Source: Prostheceraeus crozeri
Lineage: Eukaryota; Platyhelminthes; Polycladida; Euryleptidae
Reading direction: 5' to 3'
DNA length: 64,000 bases
Assembly: GCA_907163375.1 (NCBI GenBank)
Contig: CAJQUW010010440.1
Span: 1 to 64,000 of the forward strand
Shown: positions 53,285 through 62,999 of the stretch, piece by piece
Layout: each line of letters begins with the position of its first letter
Position numbering within the stretch: the first letter of the stretch is position 1
The notes under the pieces: generated by a model
Database searches by the model: none
Told to the model about the DNA's origin: nothing
Seen by the model: only the letters and a program-made list of their open reading frames with translations
Program-made: the position numbers and the translations under genes

Positions 53285-54800
53285 GTAAATATTATCAATT
53301 TCAATTTTATGTTGATGCTTTTGAGCTTCTTTTAATGATACCAAAGACTTTTCAGTATATTACAACTTTGTTGATATCAACTCTCTGAAGGACAGCATTC
53401 ATCCTCTCAATCATTCGAATCTCTAGATTGTCTGCATTAACATTCTCCATACACGAGCACTCTACCTTTGTCTTTTTCTTACCAGACCGCTTAGTCTCTC
53501 AAACATAGTTCTTGAAAGCTTCAACTGGCGTTGTCGACATAATGTAATATTTGAAAAGCGGTGAGATGCAATATATCGATCACAATGAAGACGCAAAAAA
53601 ATATAGTGAGAACCAATTAGCAAACTAGCTCATCACCTGGGCTCAAACACACGTCAACTACAAACTACTGATTGTTAGTGGCAAGCTATACCCAATAAAC
53701 TATCGGACAAGTGTGTGAGAGATGTGATAACTGCTTCTTGCTTCTTGAAAATCACAAATTGGACGAATGTCAGGGTGCAGTTGTAATCGGAATGTGACTT
53801 AGACACAGAACTTCAGCAGACAGGAAAATCACCAAAACTGGAAAGACTCCACACAGCGATGTCCCTCGAAGAAGAGCTTATACTCGCATTAAAGTAGAGC
53901 GAAGGTCACGAGCAATAGAATGGCATAATTTTCCACTGCGGGTGATGCGTAGAACATTAATCATTCCTATTCATAAGAATATAGCGAAGACGATGAGAGA
54001 TAAAACAACCGCACGCCGCCGATGACTCTAGGCCTAGTCAACAATTGGTAACCTGAATGCTGCAAAGTTGTAGCCTAAACAAGGAGCTACGCAACCCTAC
54101 GGAATACATGGCTGTGTTTTTTGGGCCCTAGACCTACAGTCTAACTACCAATGCACGAGGGCTCATCGCTTCTAGGCTTGCACCAAAATTACTAGTCGAA
54201 TCCCTAGGCTATCACAATCAGTCGGCCCTTAAACTTGTAGGACTGCTAAGGATATTGAATCGTGTGAATAAGTTGTCATACAAGCTAAATGAAGGCCTAA
54301 ATGCAAAGTGATATATGTGCAACACGGATCCGTCCGATGTAGAGGCACTGTGGGTTTTTCTTTTTAGTTATGGAGAACATTTCCGGGTCCTACGGGTCGA
54401 AGTTTGTCTGGGTCCGCGGACCTGCCTGACCCGAAGCCTCCGGATCGTGCGGGTCGAGGACCCAAACAATGCGGACACGGATTCAACATGATAACATGTG
54501 CTTAATAATATCGTATATTTTAACTTGCATTCGAATGCTATCATTGTTCTGAGAGAAGTATGATTTCATGAGTTGTTATGCGAAAGATCTCATGTCATGC
54601 TTTTAATGATTGCATTAATATTTCATAATCAATGTTTTCAAATGAAGCAGCCTGGTCCAGTGAATTTATCGCAAATTCCAAGATGAGGTCGTACCTTAAA
54701 ACACTTTCATTATTGTGATTCTCAAATACATTCATAGTCATAATTCATATTGTACAGCCAATATTGCATAATTGATGGTCGTTTTCACAGCGCGGGGCGA
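53285..54800. other. No gene assigned; short GC-rich island
   Basis: Mostly AT-rich with no recognised domain. A GC-rich stretch at about 54375-54475 repeats GGGTC-type words (CGGGTCCTACGGGTCG, TGGGTCCGCGGACC, GTGCGGGTCGAGGACCC) and includes short complementary segments. Its nature is unknown. Confidence 0.4.
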
Positions 54801-54802
54801 TT

Positions 54803-55250
54803 AGTCCGGCAGCCAGAGCGAGTTTCTGCAGGGAGCGAGGCCGAAAGTGAGACTTTCACAGAATGATGTACACCCTATACCTACTACGAATCGTCACGTC
54901 TGCCGAGTCTTAGTGAGTTCCTCTTCTTGTGAGACAGAATCAAAGAAAAACACATGTAAATCCAATGGGACGCAGATTGCAGTTTTTGGCTAAAATGAAA
55001 TTTTCTATGTTTTCTCTGATTAAGCGAAAACTATTAGGTCTGGAGTCATAATTTTTGGCATGGAACAACTTCAGGTCATTTCCTATGATGGGCACGTGCT
55101 TTTATCATGCATCTAATCGGAAATGTATATGAGAATGTGGTTGAATGTGGATAAAGTTGCTCAAAATGTTTGTGTTTGATGACATTAAGAGGCTCGCCAA
55201 ATCTGAATGTGTTTAGCTTCATAGACAGAAGCTCATGCCCATTTTAGCAA
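54803..55250 (+). repeat. Single forward copy of the 13-kb dispersed repeat
   Basis: It starts AGTCCGGCAGCCAGAGCGAG and extends to the region around AGCTTCATAGACAGAAG, matching both arms of 13029-13755. Its reading frame corresponding to the minus-strand ORF at 13560 has several stops. Confidence 0.7.
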
Positions 55251-55254
55251 AATA

Positions 55255-57030
55255 ATTATTTTAAGGCGAAATTTAGTGAATAAAAAATGTTCTTCCCTTA
55301 GAAAAGAAAAACCACCGAATGCAGCACCCGCCCACTGCTTTGGCTGCATGTTTCATCCGCAGCAGAGTTACTAAAGATGGGGAATGAGCGACTGTCTTGT
55401 AAACGGTGTACAGCGGTTCACGCAAGGCCAGTATGAAAAAACGGAGACCGCTTGTTGCGAGTACAAAAGAGATTGAAAGAAAGATTGGCTAAGAAAAATA
55501 CTTGTGGAGAGAAATTTGGAGGAAGGTGACATTTTCGAAGGAGAATAAGTTACGAGGATAGATGAATGATAGGCTGATGCAAGTCCGTAAGAACGGATGA
55601 CCGAATAAAAGTTGAGAACTCCAGATGATACAAAGAATGGGAAGTTAGCTCAATAGATGTTCCGGGAGCGATCGATATCTATGATCTTATTGAGTTACAA
55701 ATTCTGAAATCTTTCGTGAAATTCGAAAAGCGTGAATATTTACGTTAATTAGTACTAAGACTAGTGTTTTGATATCGTTAACAGGCTGTCGGATTCCATC
55801 TTTCATGAAACATCATTGGCTGATCAGTTCCATCATGTTAGGAACATGCACTCATGTGTGATGGGATCTGGCGAAAAGGAAAGTATCCATATTAATTGGC
55901 TAGTGACTTTGAAGGACTCACAATCCGTCGTGTTCGAAGAGTGGATGACCATTACTCAGAGCGCAATGAATATCTTGATAATAACATATATTTATGCTTC
56001 GAAGAATCAGAAGTGCAATCAATTCATCAGGAGGTCTCCCTCTGTACTAACATTCTATAATCCTATAGAAGATATCACTGTTTATCATCAAGTTAATTAC
56101 TCTTCTTAACTCATTGCAATAGAAACATTTATTACAGCAAGGTATGAGGTCTTGATATCTGTATATTTGGTTATATTAAAAAGTGAGACACATTTTTTGA
56201 ATTAGTGCATCTGAAAAAATTTTTAGTGAAATTATCGCAACATGAAGTATAAAATAAACGTAAATATGAAAGTAGAATAACGGGAGAAGGGAAATCGTCT
56301 TTTGTCCCATTGATATCGCATCAGGATGAGGCTCCCACTCAAATATTTTCATGAACTGCATTGCTTCTCTTGTCGCAGTTAACTTTAAAGAAGGATGTGC
56401 TGATGTCTTGGGTCACTTTGATTTCTTCTCAGTTACCATTGTAAGCATTTTCTGTACATATTATTGTTGCCTTTCAAACTTACCTTTACGTTAGTATTCA
56501 TTCTTTTTAGCTGCATACAACAAACACTTGATCTTCGTTGAACTTGTTCGAAGCATTATGCAAATCATGTTAGCGGCATATTCACTCACTCTTCTTCATC
56601 AGCTATGGTTCAGTATTGAATTAGAAAATCAGTGTTTAGAGATTGCAATCACTACGGGAAGAATCATCAACTGTTGTAACTGCACTTTTTGTTATATCAA
56701 TATTTCTGAATATGAAGATCATTATTATCTTATTGGAAATAACAGCGGAATCTAACGCGTCCTCGGAATCCATGCATTTATGCATCTATACCTCTAAAAG
56801 TGGATACTGTTCCAATATTGGTTTCTTCCGAAACATAGCTTTTGTAGTAGTCACAGTTCCTGACCATGAATCAATGCACCATAGAATATACACCTGAGAC
56901 ATTTATACCACTGAAATCTGAGATCAGAATCTAATTGATCAGAGTCTATGACTTTATCAGCATCAATAGGTTTCCATAGATATTATATGCACTGCCTAAG
57001 CTAAGCACAGCAACAGAATAACACAAAGTA
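55255..57030 (+). other. No firm gene; one possible pair of small terminal exons
   Basis: A well-formed acceptor (CTTCTCTTGTCGCAG) precedes 56379-56440, which has one frame reading NFKEGCADVLGHFDFFSVTI and donor GTAAGC. After a 70-nt intron, acceptor TTCTTTTTAG leads to LHTTNT and TGA at 56529-56531. Upstream exons were not found, so this is a low-confidence gene end. The rest, including ORF 55816-56109, has no recognised domain. Confidence 0.25.
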
Positions 57031-57151
57031 CAGCATTATGCAAATCATGTAAGCGGCATATTCACTCAACCTTCTTCATCAGCCATGGTTCAGTATTGAA
57101 TTAGAAAATCAGTGTTCAGAGATTGCAACCACTACGGGAAGAGTCATCAAC
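56555..57151 (+). repeat. 118-bp direct duplication
   Basis: About 118 bases at 56555-56672 (starting GCATTATGCAAATCATGT) are repeated at 57034-57151 with few differences. The second copy ends about 34 bp before the start codon of the cysteine-cluster gene. Confidence 0.75.
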
Positions 57152-57184
57152 TAACTACGACTGAACAATCAATTGCTGAGCAAA

Positions 57185-57298
57185 ATGAATTCAATTCTGA
57201 AGAATTTGAACGAATTACTTGAACAAAACAGTCTGAAAATGGAAACTCAAGAAAATAGTTCAAGTGATAATTCTAACGGTGAATTTCCTCCGACTCAG
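57185..57298 (+). CDS. Cysteine-cluster protein, exon 1
   Basis: The ATG at 57185 follows an in-frame TAA about 28 nt upstream. It encodes 38 residues, hydrophilic and Ser/Asn/Glu-rich (MNSILKNLNELLEQNSLKME, ending EFPPTQ). The donor CAG|GTGATA is in phase 0, matching the phase-0 acceptor at 61948. The 4.65-kb intron would contain PLE, LINE and minisatellite sequence. Confidence 0.5.
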
Positions 57299-57304
57299 GT
57301 GATA

Positions 57305-58865
57305 TGCATCATTTATTAAAGATAGAATTAGTGGGTTAGTTACATCTCCTAAACAATATCTCTCAGATAATTTGCTTGGCTATCCGCATTTAGAAACACT
57401 TGCGTAGCTTGTCGATTACACTTTCAAAGCAATACATGAGGGGTGACATTCTGGGGTTGGCCTGTAGTGATACATTGTATTGGATGATGTAAATGTCAAA
57501 CATACTTCCCTTATTTGGAGGAGAACACATATTTAAGGTTTTGTGATAAATAAGATTACTTGCTTCTGGTCGATATTTCCCTATGTTCCACAATAGTGTG
57601 ATAATTTTGCATCAGTAATTATATAACAGCTTCTAGAAACATTCCTAATTTGATGGAAGCAGTATTTTGTGAGTCTAGGGGCATTAATTATATAAATATC
57701 AGCCTATAAAAACAGGTACGTGTATATTCTTGATGTCATTTTCAGCGGACATTATCACAGGACCGGTGCTGGGTTTTGAACTGATTAGGAAACGCCGCAA
57801 AATTCAGAAACCCTCATTTCGAGCTCAGTCAGATAGTCTTAGTACACTTAAGCTTATCTCTATGCTTTTCCTATATATATGGTCATAAATTTGACACTTG
57901 ATTGTAACAGTGATTGATTGATACCAAATGCGACCCTAACTTGTACTTAGAATACTCGTGCTTTACAATTTCTATTTCTGACTAATATTTCTGTCTATTT
58001 TTGATATATTCTTTACGAAGAACGTGTACAGAGAATATTGAAGAATTGAACTAAATACCGACCAATATCCGTGTAATCCTGTCATATGAACACAAGCTAC
58101 TTAACTTGTGAATAGCATGTTGTCAATATTGTAAATGCTCTTTTTCAGACCTCAAAAATCTTTCGAGGTTGCCGATACATTTAGTCATTTATTCAAATCA
58201 CTTATTGACGAGAATGTGCGAATTGCATGTTGTCGAAATCGCATCAGCTGCGCTGTTTCACACACAAAAGTTCTTTTAAGATTACCGATTCATTTAATAG
58301 GTTCAACTGAATGGATGCTAAGCAAAATGTAAGAAAATAGTCAAAAAAGAATGGAGCCAAAAAGATCTATGTTTTATCTTAAAGTTTTCAGAAAAGAATT
58401 TTTTAACCTTTAACCTATGACAGCACTAACACGACTTCCTTCGCTGTCAGTCCTGTCGGAGACGAAGTGAAATGCTAATTATAGAATCAAACGTAATATT
58501 CTATGAGAGAATCACTTGCATACGTATAACTGCGGATATCTTGTCTCTTTATTAAGAATAATTGCTGCAAATTCTCATTTAACTATTGTGTATAGATAAA
58601 ATTCATTCTAAAAGAAGTACACTGTATGTGGGATGCGTCTAAATACCACAAATACATATCAGCCGCCACAAATACAGCAGAAATGCATTTTCCATGGTAC
58701 AGCAGGATTGACGCAGAAGAAACAAATCCTGCCACAAATTCAGTCTTACTGTTAGAAATAGAAGCTCCTATTGCCACAGGTACACTTAAACTAACTAAAA
58801 TGGTTAAATGATACCAAAATAGACCCAAACAAAGCTCGGAACTCTTACATTCCCAACCGGTTTCG
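57305..58865. other. Presumed intron, no gene seen
   Basis: AT-rich, without recognised coding sequence; the ORF at 58135-58332 has no domain. A dispersed element with CCACAAATAC words lies at 58640-58800. It shares GTCTTACTGTTAGAAAT and GCCACAGGTACACTTAAACT with 60745-60800. Confidence 0.4.
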
Positions 58866-58874
58866 CTCCCTAGC

Positions 58875-58915
58875 TTGGGAAGCTTGTCAAGGGAAAGACT
58901 TTATTTTCAAAATTA
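58875..58915 (-). ncRNA. Decayed hammerhead-ribozyme-like motif
   Basis: Minus sense: CCC, TTGACAA at the catalytic-box position, stem-loop GCTTCCC/GGGAGC, GAAAC, two-base loop, GTT, GGG. The CCC/GGG stem I is intact, but two core positions are changed, the same two as in 21668-21710. It faces outward from the PLE remnant that follows. Confidence 0.42.
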
Positions 58916-58974
58916 TCTATATACACAAATCACGACAAGATATCAAACTGAAAATTGAGACCCCTTCAAAAAAA

Positions 58975-59400
58975 GCAAAGTTGTGCGATCGTATAGGCAG
59001 CCGAAATTTCAATTGTGCCTCGAGTAAAAACAACAGACGGAGTATTGTCGGTATCTTCAAGTGCGAAGAGCCGAGGTGTTGTTGCTGTAAGACATTATAG
59101 CCTAGTTGACGGAAAAATATTCCTATCAGAGTTGGAAATATTGTAAAGATCTTTAACGTCAACTGTAATCTTACTTGCACTTCCAAAAATGTTATTTATT
59201 TCATCAGATGTTTGGGCTGTCAAAATATCTACGTTGGTCAGACAGGTGATATTTTTAGAAATAGATTGACTGTTCATAGACAGCAGATGTTTCATTCTGA
59301 ATATAGCATTCTGAGCGTTAGTAAACATATTTTGAGCTGTGCTCATAGAAATTAACAATGCCATAGAAAGTCCTAGAATGGAAATTGCATGAAAATTATG
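58975..59400 (+). pseudogene. Penelope-like GIY-YIG endonuclease remnant
   Basis: Plus-strand translation: FKCEEPRCCCCKTL near 59055-59095 (the Cys-rich segment preceding the nuclease), then, from about 59180, KNVIYFIRCLGCQNIYVGQT, GDIFRNRLTVHRQQMFH and SVSKHILSCAH. It is very similar to the minus-strand copy at 20929-21414 and is truncated after about 80 residues of the domain. Confidence 0.72.
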
Positions 59401-59769
59401 GCACACGCCGGGGGAACTTAGTTGAGGCAAAATGCAACTTCTGCGATCTGGCTTCCATGTTTTTCGATTGGCATTTACATTTATCAGGCCAATTCTTGAT
59501 CTGGATTGTTGGCCCTTGTCCAAAGATCATGTACTCAGAAACAATAGTGAACTTACAAAATGCTGCGCCGACAAGATGACAAAGAGGGAAATCCTTTTAA
59601 ACGTTCTGTACGTTCATCATTTTGAAACATCGCTCCGATGATCTATCAATAGTATAATCAGACTCTTATGCAACTTGTAATGTCGATTTACAGAACATGC
59701 ATAAGTCCAGCTTGAGGCCTTTGCACAATAATGGGTTGCAAAAAAACGCAGCAGCAGTCATTCACGTGA

Positions 59770-60734
59770 GAAAAGAGTCTTTAGCAGTGACTTAGAGTTC
59801 CTTGAGAGGTGACGGAAGACGGAAGGTTTTTACGGAGAAGAGCCAATTGGCGACCGATATTCTTGGCAGCCTTATTGACAGAATTGAGGATCTTATTGAC
59901 AGCCATCTCAAGTTTTTCAGTGCTGGCGCAGGTTTTTCAATGCTAGATTCTTCGTATCTACGGAGACCGAAAACCAGGCGAGCTGAGGCATTTTTCAACG
60001 CTTGAAGGCGGGCAATTCTGTAGTCCGACAGACCACAAAGAACGGAAATGCAGTACTCAAGCCTTGGGAAGACGAGCGAAGTCACAAGGTGAATTGTCAG
60101 AGAGCGCGTTATAGAGCGACGAATGGAATTAATTTGTCGAAGAATTCCGAAGCACGATGATGTAGTTGTGGAAACATGGGGTGCGAATGGACGAAACTGG
60201 TCGGACGAAGTGGTCGACGATGAGGATTGGTTCCTGATGACAAACGTCGAGGCGCTGTCTCGTGGCACACCACATCATCTTCGTCTTTTGCGTGTTGAGG
60301 CGCAGTTTATTTGGCTTGAGCCAAGAGTCCATCTCGTTTACACAGCGCAATATTTGCGTTTTAAGGTTGGATATACCAGTCGGACAACACGATCCATAGA
60401 CCTGGATATCATCCGCGAAAATGTGAACCTTCAGACCAAAACCTTGTACAAGTTGAATGATGTCCATAGTGTATAATGTAAAAAGAATAGGCCCTAGTAC
60501 TGACCCTTGTGGGACGCTACTGCTTACAGACAATGCAGATGAGATGATATTGCGATACTTGTAAAATTGATGACATCGTCTCAAAAATGACTCAAACCAC
60601 GCAAGCGCCGATTCAGACACCCCAAAGGAAATGGAAAGGCGATCGAGGAGAATATCGTGATCAACAGAATCAAACGCCGAGGAAATGTCGAGGGCAGAGA
60701 AAAGTGTAACTTCACCAGCAGGTACATGGTTCAT
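59770..60734 (-). pseudogene. CR1/Jockey-type LINE RT fragment, different family
   Basis: The frame 60734-60129 has LDISSAFDSVDHDILLDRLS (catalytic Asp), SSVPQGSVLGPILFTLYTMD, KVHIFADDIQVYGSC (catalytic FADD) and LNTQKTKMMWCATRQR. The frame 60268-59792 follows with INSIRRSITRSLTIHLVTSL, VFPRLEYCISVL, ARLVFGLRRYEES and IQ-like helices of the C-terminus. It is distinct in sequence from the copies at 25, 47 and 51 kb. 5' truncated, one frameshift. Confidence 0.8.
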
Positions 60735-60809
60735 GCCACAAATGCAGTCTTACTGTTAGAAATCGAAGCCCCTTTTGCCACAGGTACACTTAAACTAACA
60801 TATATACGA

Positions 60810-60864
<55 letters not shown>
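60735..60864. repeat. Dispersed-repeat fragment and TA tract
   Basis: 60740-60800 repeats sequence at 58730-58795. It is followed by TATATACGAG and an uninterrupted TA run from about 60812 to 60864. Confidence 0.8.
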
Positions 60865-60871
<7 letters not shown>

Positions 60872-61049
60872 ATGTATACAGTACAATGAATGCAAATTTG
60901 AATTAACTTGAAAATTCGCACAAAGGCTTCCCCAACAAATTGCTTTTCCTACAAATAGATTGCAACGCACCTTTTCATTGCCGACCCTGTTTCGGCTGAT
61001 CTAAACAGTGCCTTTGTGCCAATCCAGAATTTTAAAATTTATATATAGA

Positions 61050-61417
61050 CATATGATATATGATCCACAACCAACTTCACAAATAGTTTCACTTTGATAC
61101 AATGTTTTAGATCGAATCTGATCTACAAACCATAGATTTTTCCATGTGCCATCATTGTACATAGGCAAGATATCAAACTTCCATTCTAGTGTACTATTAT
61201 CCACTTCTATGACTGTGCTAAAGATCTAGCATCTAAGTTTGAAGCTGCTCCTCTGTTCCAGATGTCACCTGAAAGCACAAAGATTGACACGGAATCTATG
61301 GAGCGCCGAATCATAGCTCTGTTAAAGCCGTCATTAAATGACTATTGATTTTGAATTTTCAGTTTGATATCTTATTTGTGGTAATAGATAATTTTGAAAA
61401 TAAAGTCATTCCCTTGA
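61050..61417 (+). mobile_element. Truncated Penelope insertion flanked by 25-bp direct repeats
   Basis: The 25-bp sequence CAGAATTTTAAAATTTATAT plus ATAGA occurs at 61025-61049 and 61418-61442, exactly bounding the segment. Inside, 61200-61348 encodes the PLE endonuclease C-terminus (FYDCAKDLASKFEAAPLFQM, then ESMERRIIALLKPSLNDY and stop). It is read as a 5'-truncated PLE insertion with target duplication. Confidence 0.65.
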
Positions 61418-61689
61418 CAGAATTTTAAAATTTATATATAGAAATGTGATTTCTGCAGTTTAAGCACAAACTGGAAAGTTTATGTGGCGATACTCAATGC
61501 ATTTATGTGGGTTGCAATCTATTTGTGGGAAAAGGAATGTGTTAGGGAAGTCTTTGTGGCAATCTTCAAGTTGATTCAAATTTGCATTGATTGTACTGTA
61601 TACGTGTACTTGTGGCAATAGTAGCTTCCATTTCTAACAGGAAGGATGCATTTGTGTCAATCTGTCTATAACTGTGGGAGGGAAAATGC

Positions 61690-61900
61690 ATTTGTGGTGT
61701 ATTTGTGGCGTATTTGTGGCATATTTGTGGTGTATTTGTGGTGTATTTGTCTTGTATTTGTGGCGTATTTGTGGTGTATTTGTGGCGTATTTGTGGCATA
61801 TTTGTGGTGTATTTGTGGTGTATTTGTGGCATATTTGTGGCGTATTTGTGGCATATTTGTGGTGTATTTGTGGTGTATTTGTGGCATATTTGTGGTATTA
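61690..61900. repeat. 11-bp minisatellite (TATTTGTGGYR)
   Basis: About 19 tandem units of GTATTTGTGGC, GTATTTGTGGT or ATATTTGTGGC. Eleven is not a multiple of three and the unit lacks stops on either strand, so frames are open on both strands (CGVFVVYLWRI-like and NTPQIHHKYTT-like), giving spurious ORFs. Single units occur in the dispersed repeat at 58640-58700. It lies about 45 bp upstream of the exon 2 acceptor at 61948. Confidence 0.9.
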
Positions 61901-61948
61901 AGACGCGACACTGCATGTATCTGACAAGTTCTTTGCATATCTTTTCAG

Positions 61949-62989
61949 AGTGTTGTTGAGTCCCTACGAAACACAAATAAATGGTTTTATGACATTAAGG
62001 ATAAATACAATAACAACACGAACGTGGAAATTTCTTCATCCGAAAGTGAACCGGACGAGGAACTGTCACAAGAGACAAACACCAGTCTTACAATGACTTT
62101 TTCCGAAAGAGTAAAGGATTTTTCAAAAATGAAAGAAGCTAGTAAGTCCATTAACACCATTGAAGCTACTGAAGGTTTAGAGTCGGACGACCGCATGAAT
62201 TATTGCAACAACTCTACCGATGGAACAGCAGTCAACGAAGCTGATGAAGTTAGCACTGTTCCTAAAGAAGAAAATACTTCAAACAAATCTGAAGGCCATG
62301 TCCCTTCACGATTTCATGTCCATAAAACTCCAGCGAGCTGTGGAGCTACAAGAAAATGTGCGCAAGAGAATTATTCATCGTCAACGATTAAAGACAGAGG
62401 TGCTAAGCAAGGTGATGAAAATACCAGAAAAGAAAATCATCATGGCAGTTATTCAAAACTCAAAAGATCAAGCAATCAAAATCATATACTTGCTCTGCTA
62501 CGATATCAAATTGCTGAAGCTTTAGTGGACGATGAATGTCGGGAATGTTATAACAAGCAAAAACGCTGCTGCTGTTGTCAGGTATGCAATCTTTGTTGCC
62601 ATTGTGTGTGCCCGAAGATTTGTCAACCTGTTTTCCAGGATGCTAACAAAAATATTTCTACCTGTGAAATGAATGTCTTGAGACGTTTGGGTGTATGTTC
62701 CAACTGCGACAGTCCATTATGCTCTGCAGCTCTGCATGCGTTTCAGTCTTTCTCAAGAAATCTTGATGAGAAAGAATTGCTTCGAGAATATTTACACCAG
62801 TGCTGGGAAGATGTTAGTTATTTGATTTGCCTGAGCAACAATGAAAATGAGATGATGAAGATGAAAACTCGATCAATGTTAGGTTGTCAACTGCCACAAC
62901 GCTATTCAAAGAAACTGATTCGTGATGCTGTAACTGACTACTTACCACCGCATAAACATTGCACTGGGTATAAGTGTCATGATGATTGA
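61949..62989 (+). CDS. Cysteine-cluster protein, exon 2 (unknown family)
   Basis: The acceptor CATATCTTTTCAG opens the exon. The frame is open from 61949 to TGA at 62987-62989, and joined to exon 1 (57185-57298) gives 384 residues. The N-terminal 200 residues are polar and acidic (SSSESEPDEELSQ). At about residues 231-262 a dense cluster, ECRECYNKQKRCCCCQVCNL, continues CCHCVCPKIC, with 12 cysteines in about 30 residues, suggesting metal binding. The C-terminal 120 residues look helical and contain further paired Cys (GVCSNCDSPLC) and a final HKHCTGYKCH. No signal peptide or membrane segment is seen. I do not recognise the family. The open frame with many non-repeat codons argues for a real gene. 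Confidence 0.6.
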   Translation, partial: SVVESLRNTNKWFYDIKDKYNNNTNVEISSSESEPDEELSQETNTSLTMTFSERVKDFSKMKEASKSINTIEATEGLESDDRMNYCNNSTDGTAVNEADEVSTVPKEENTSNKSEGHVPSRFHVHKTPASCGATRKCAQENYSSSTIKDRGAKQGDENTRKENHHGSYSKLKRSSNQNHILALLRYQIAEALVDDECRECYNKQKRCCCCQVCNLCCHCVCPKICQPVFQDANKNISTCEMNVLRRLGVCSNCDSPLCSAALHAFQSFSRNLDEKELLREYLHQCWEDVSYLICLSNNENEMMKMKTRSMLGCQLPQRYSKKLIRDAVTDYLPPHKHCTGYKCHDD

Positions 62990-62999
62990 AGTGAATCGA

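Noticed and set aside
55816-56109. 97-codon plus-strand ORF as a gene
   Set aside because: No domain, signal peptide, repeat copy or convincing splice context; its opening codon is not ATG.
61690-61900. CRISPR-like array
   Set aside because: Units are 11 bp, directly abutting and without spacers; the context is eukaryotic.
61566-61976. Overlapping long ORFs on both strands
   Set aside because: They are produced by an 11-bp tandem repeat that lacks stop codons in any phase, so they are not genes.
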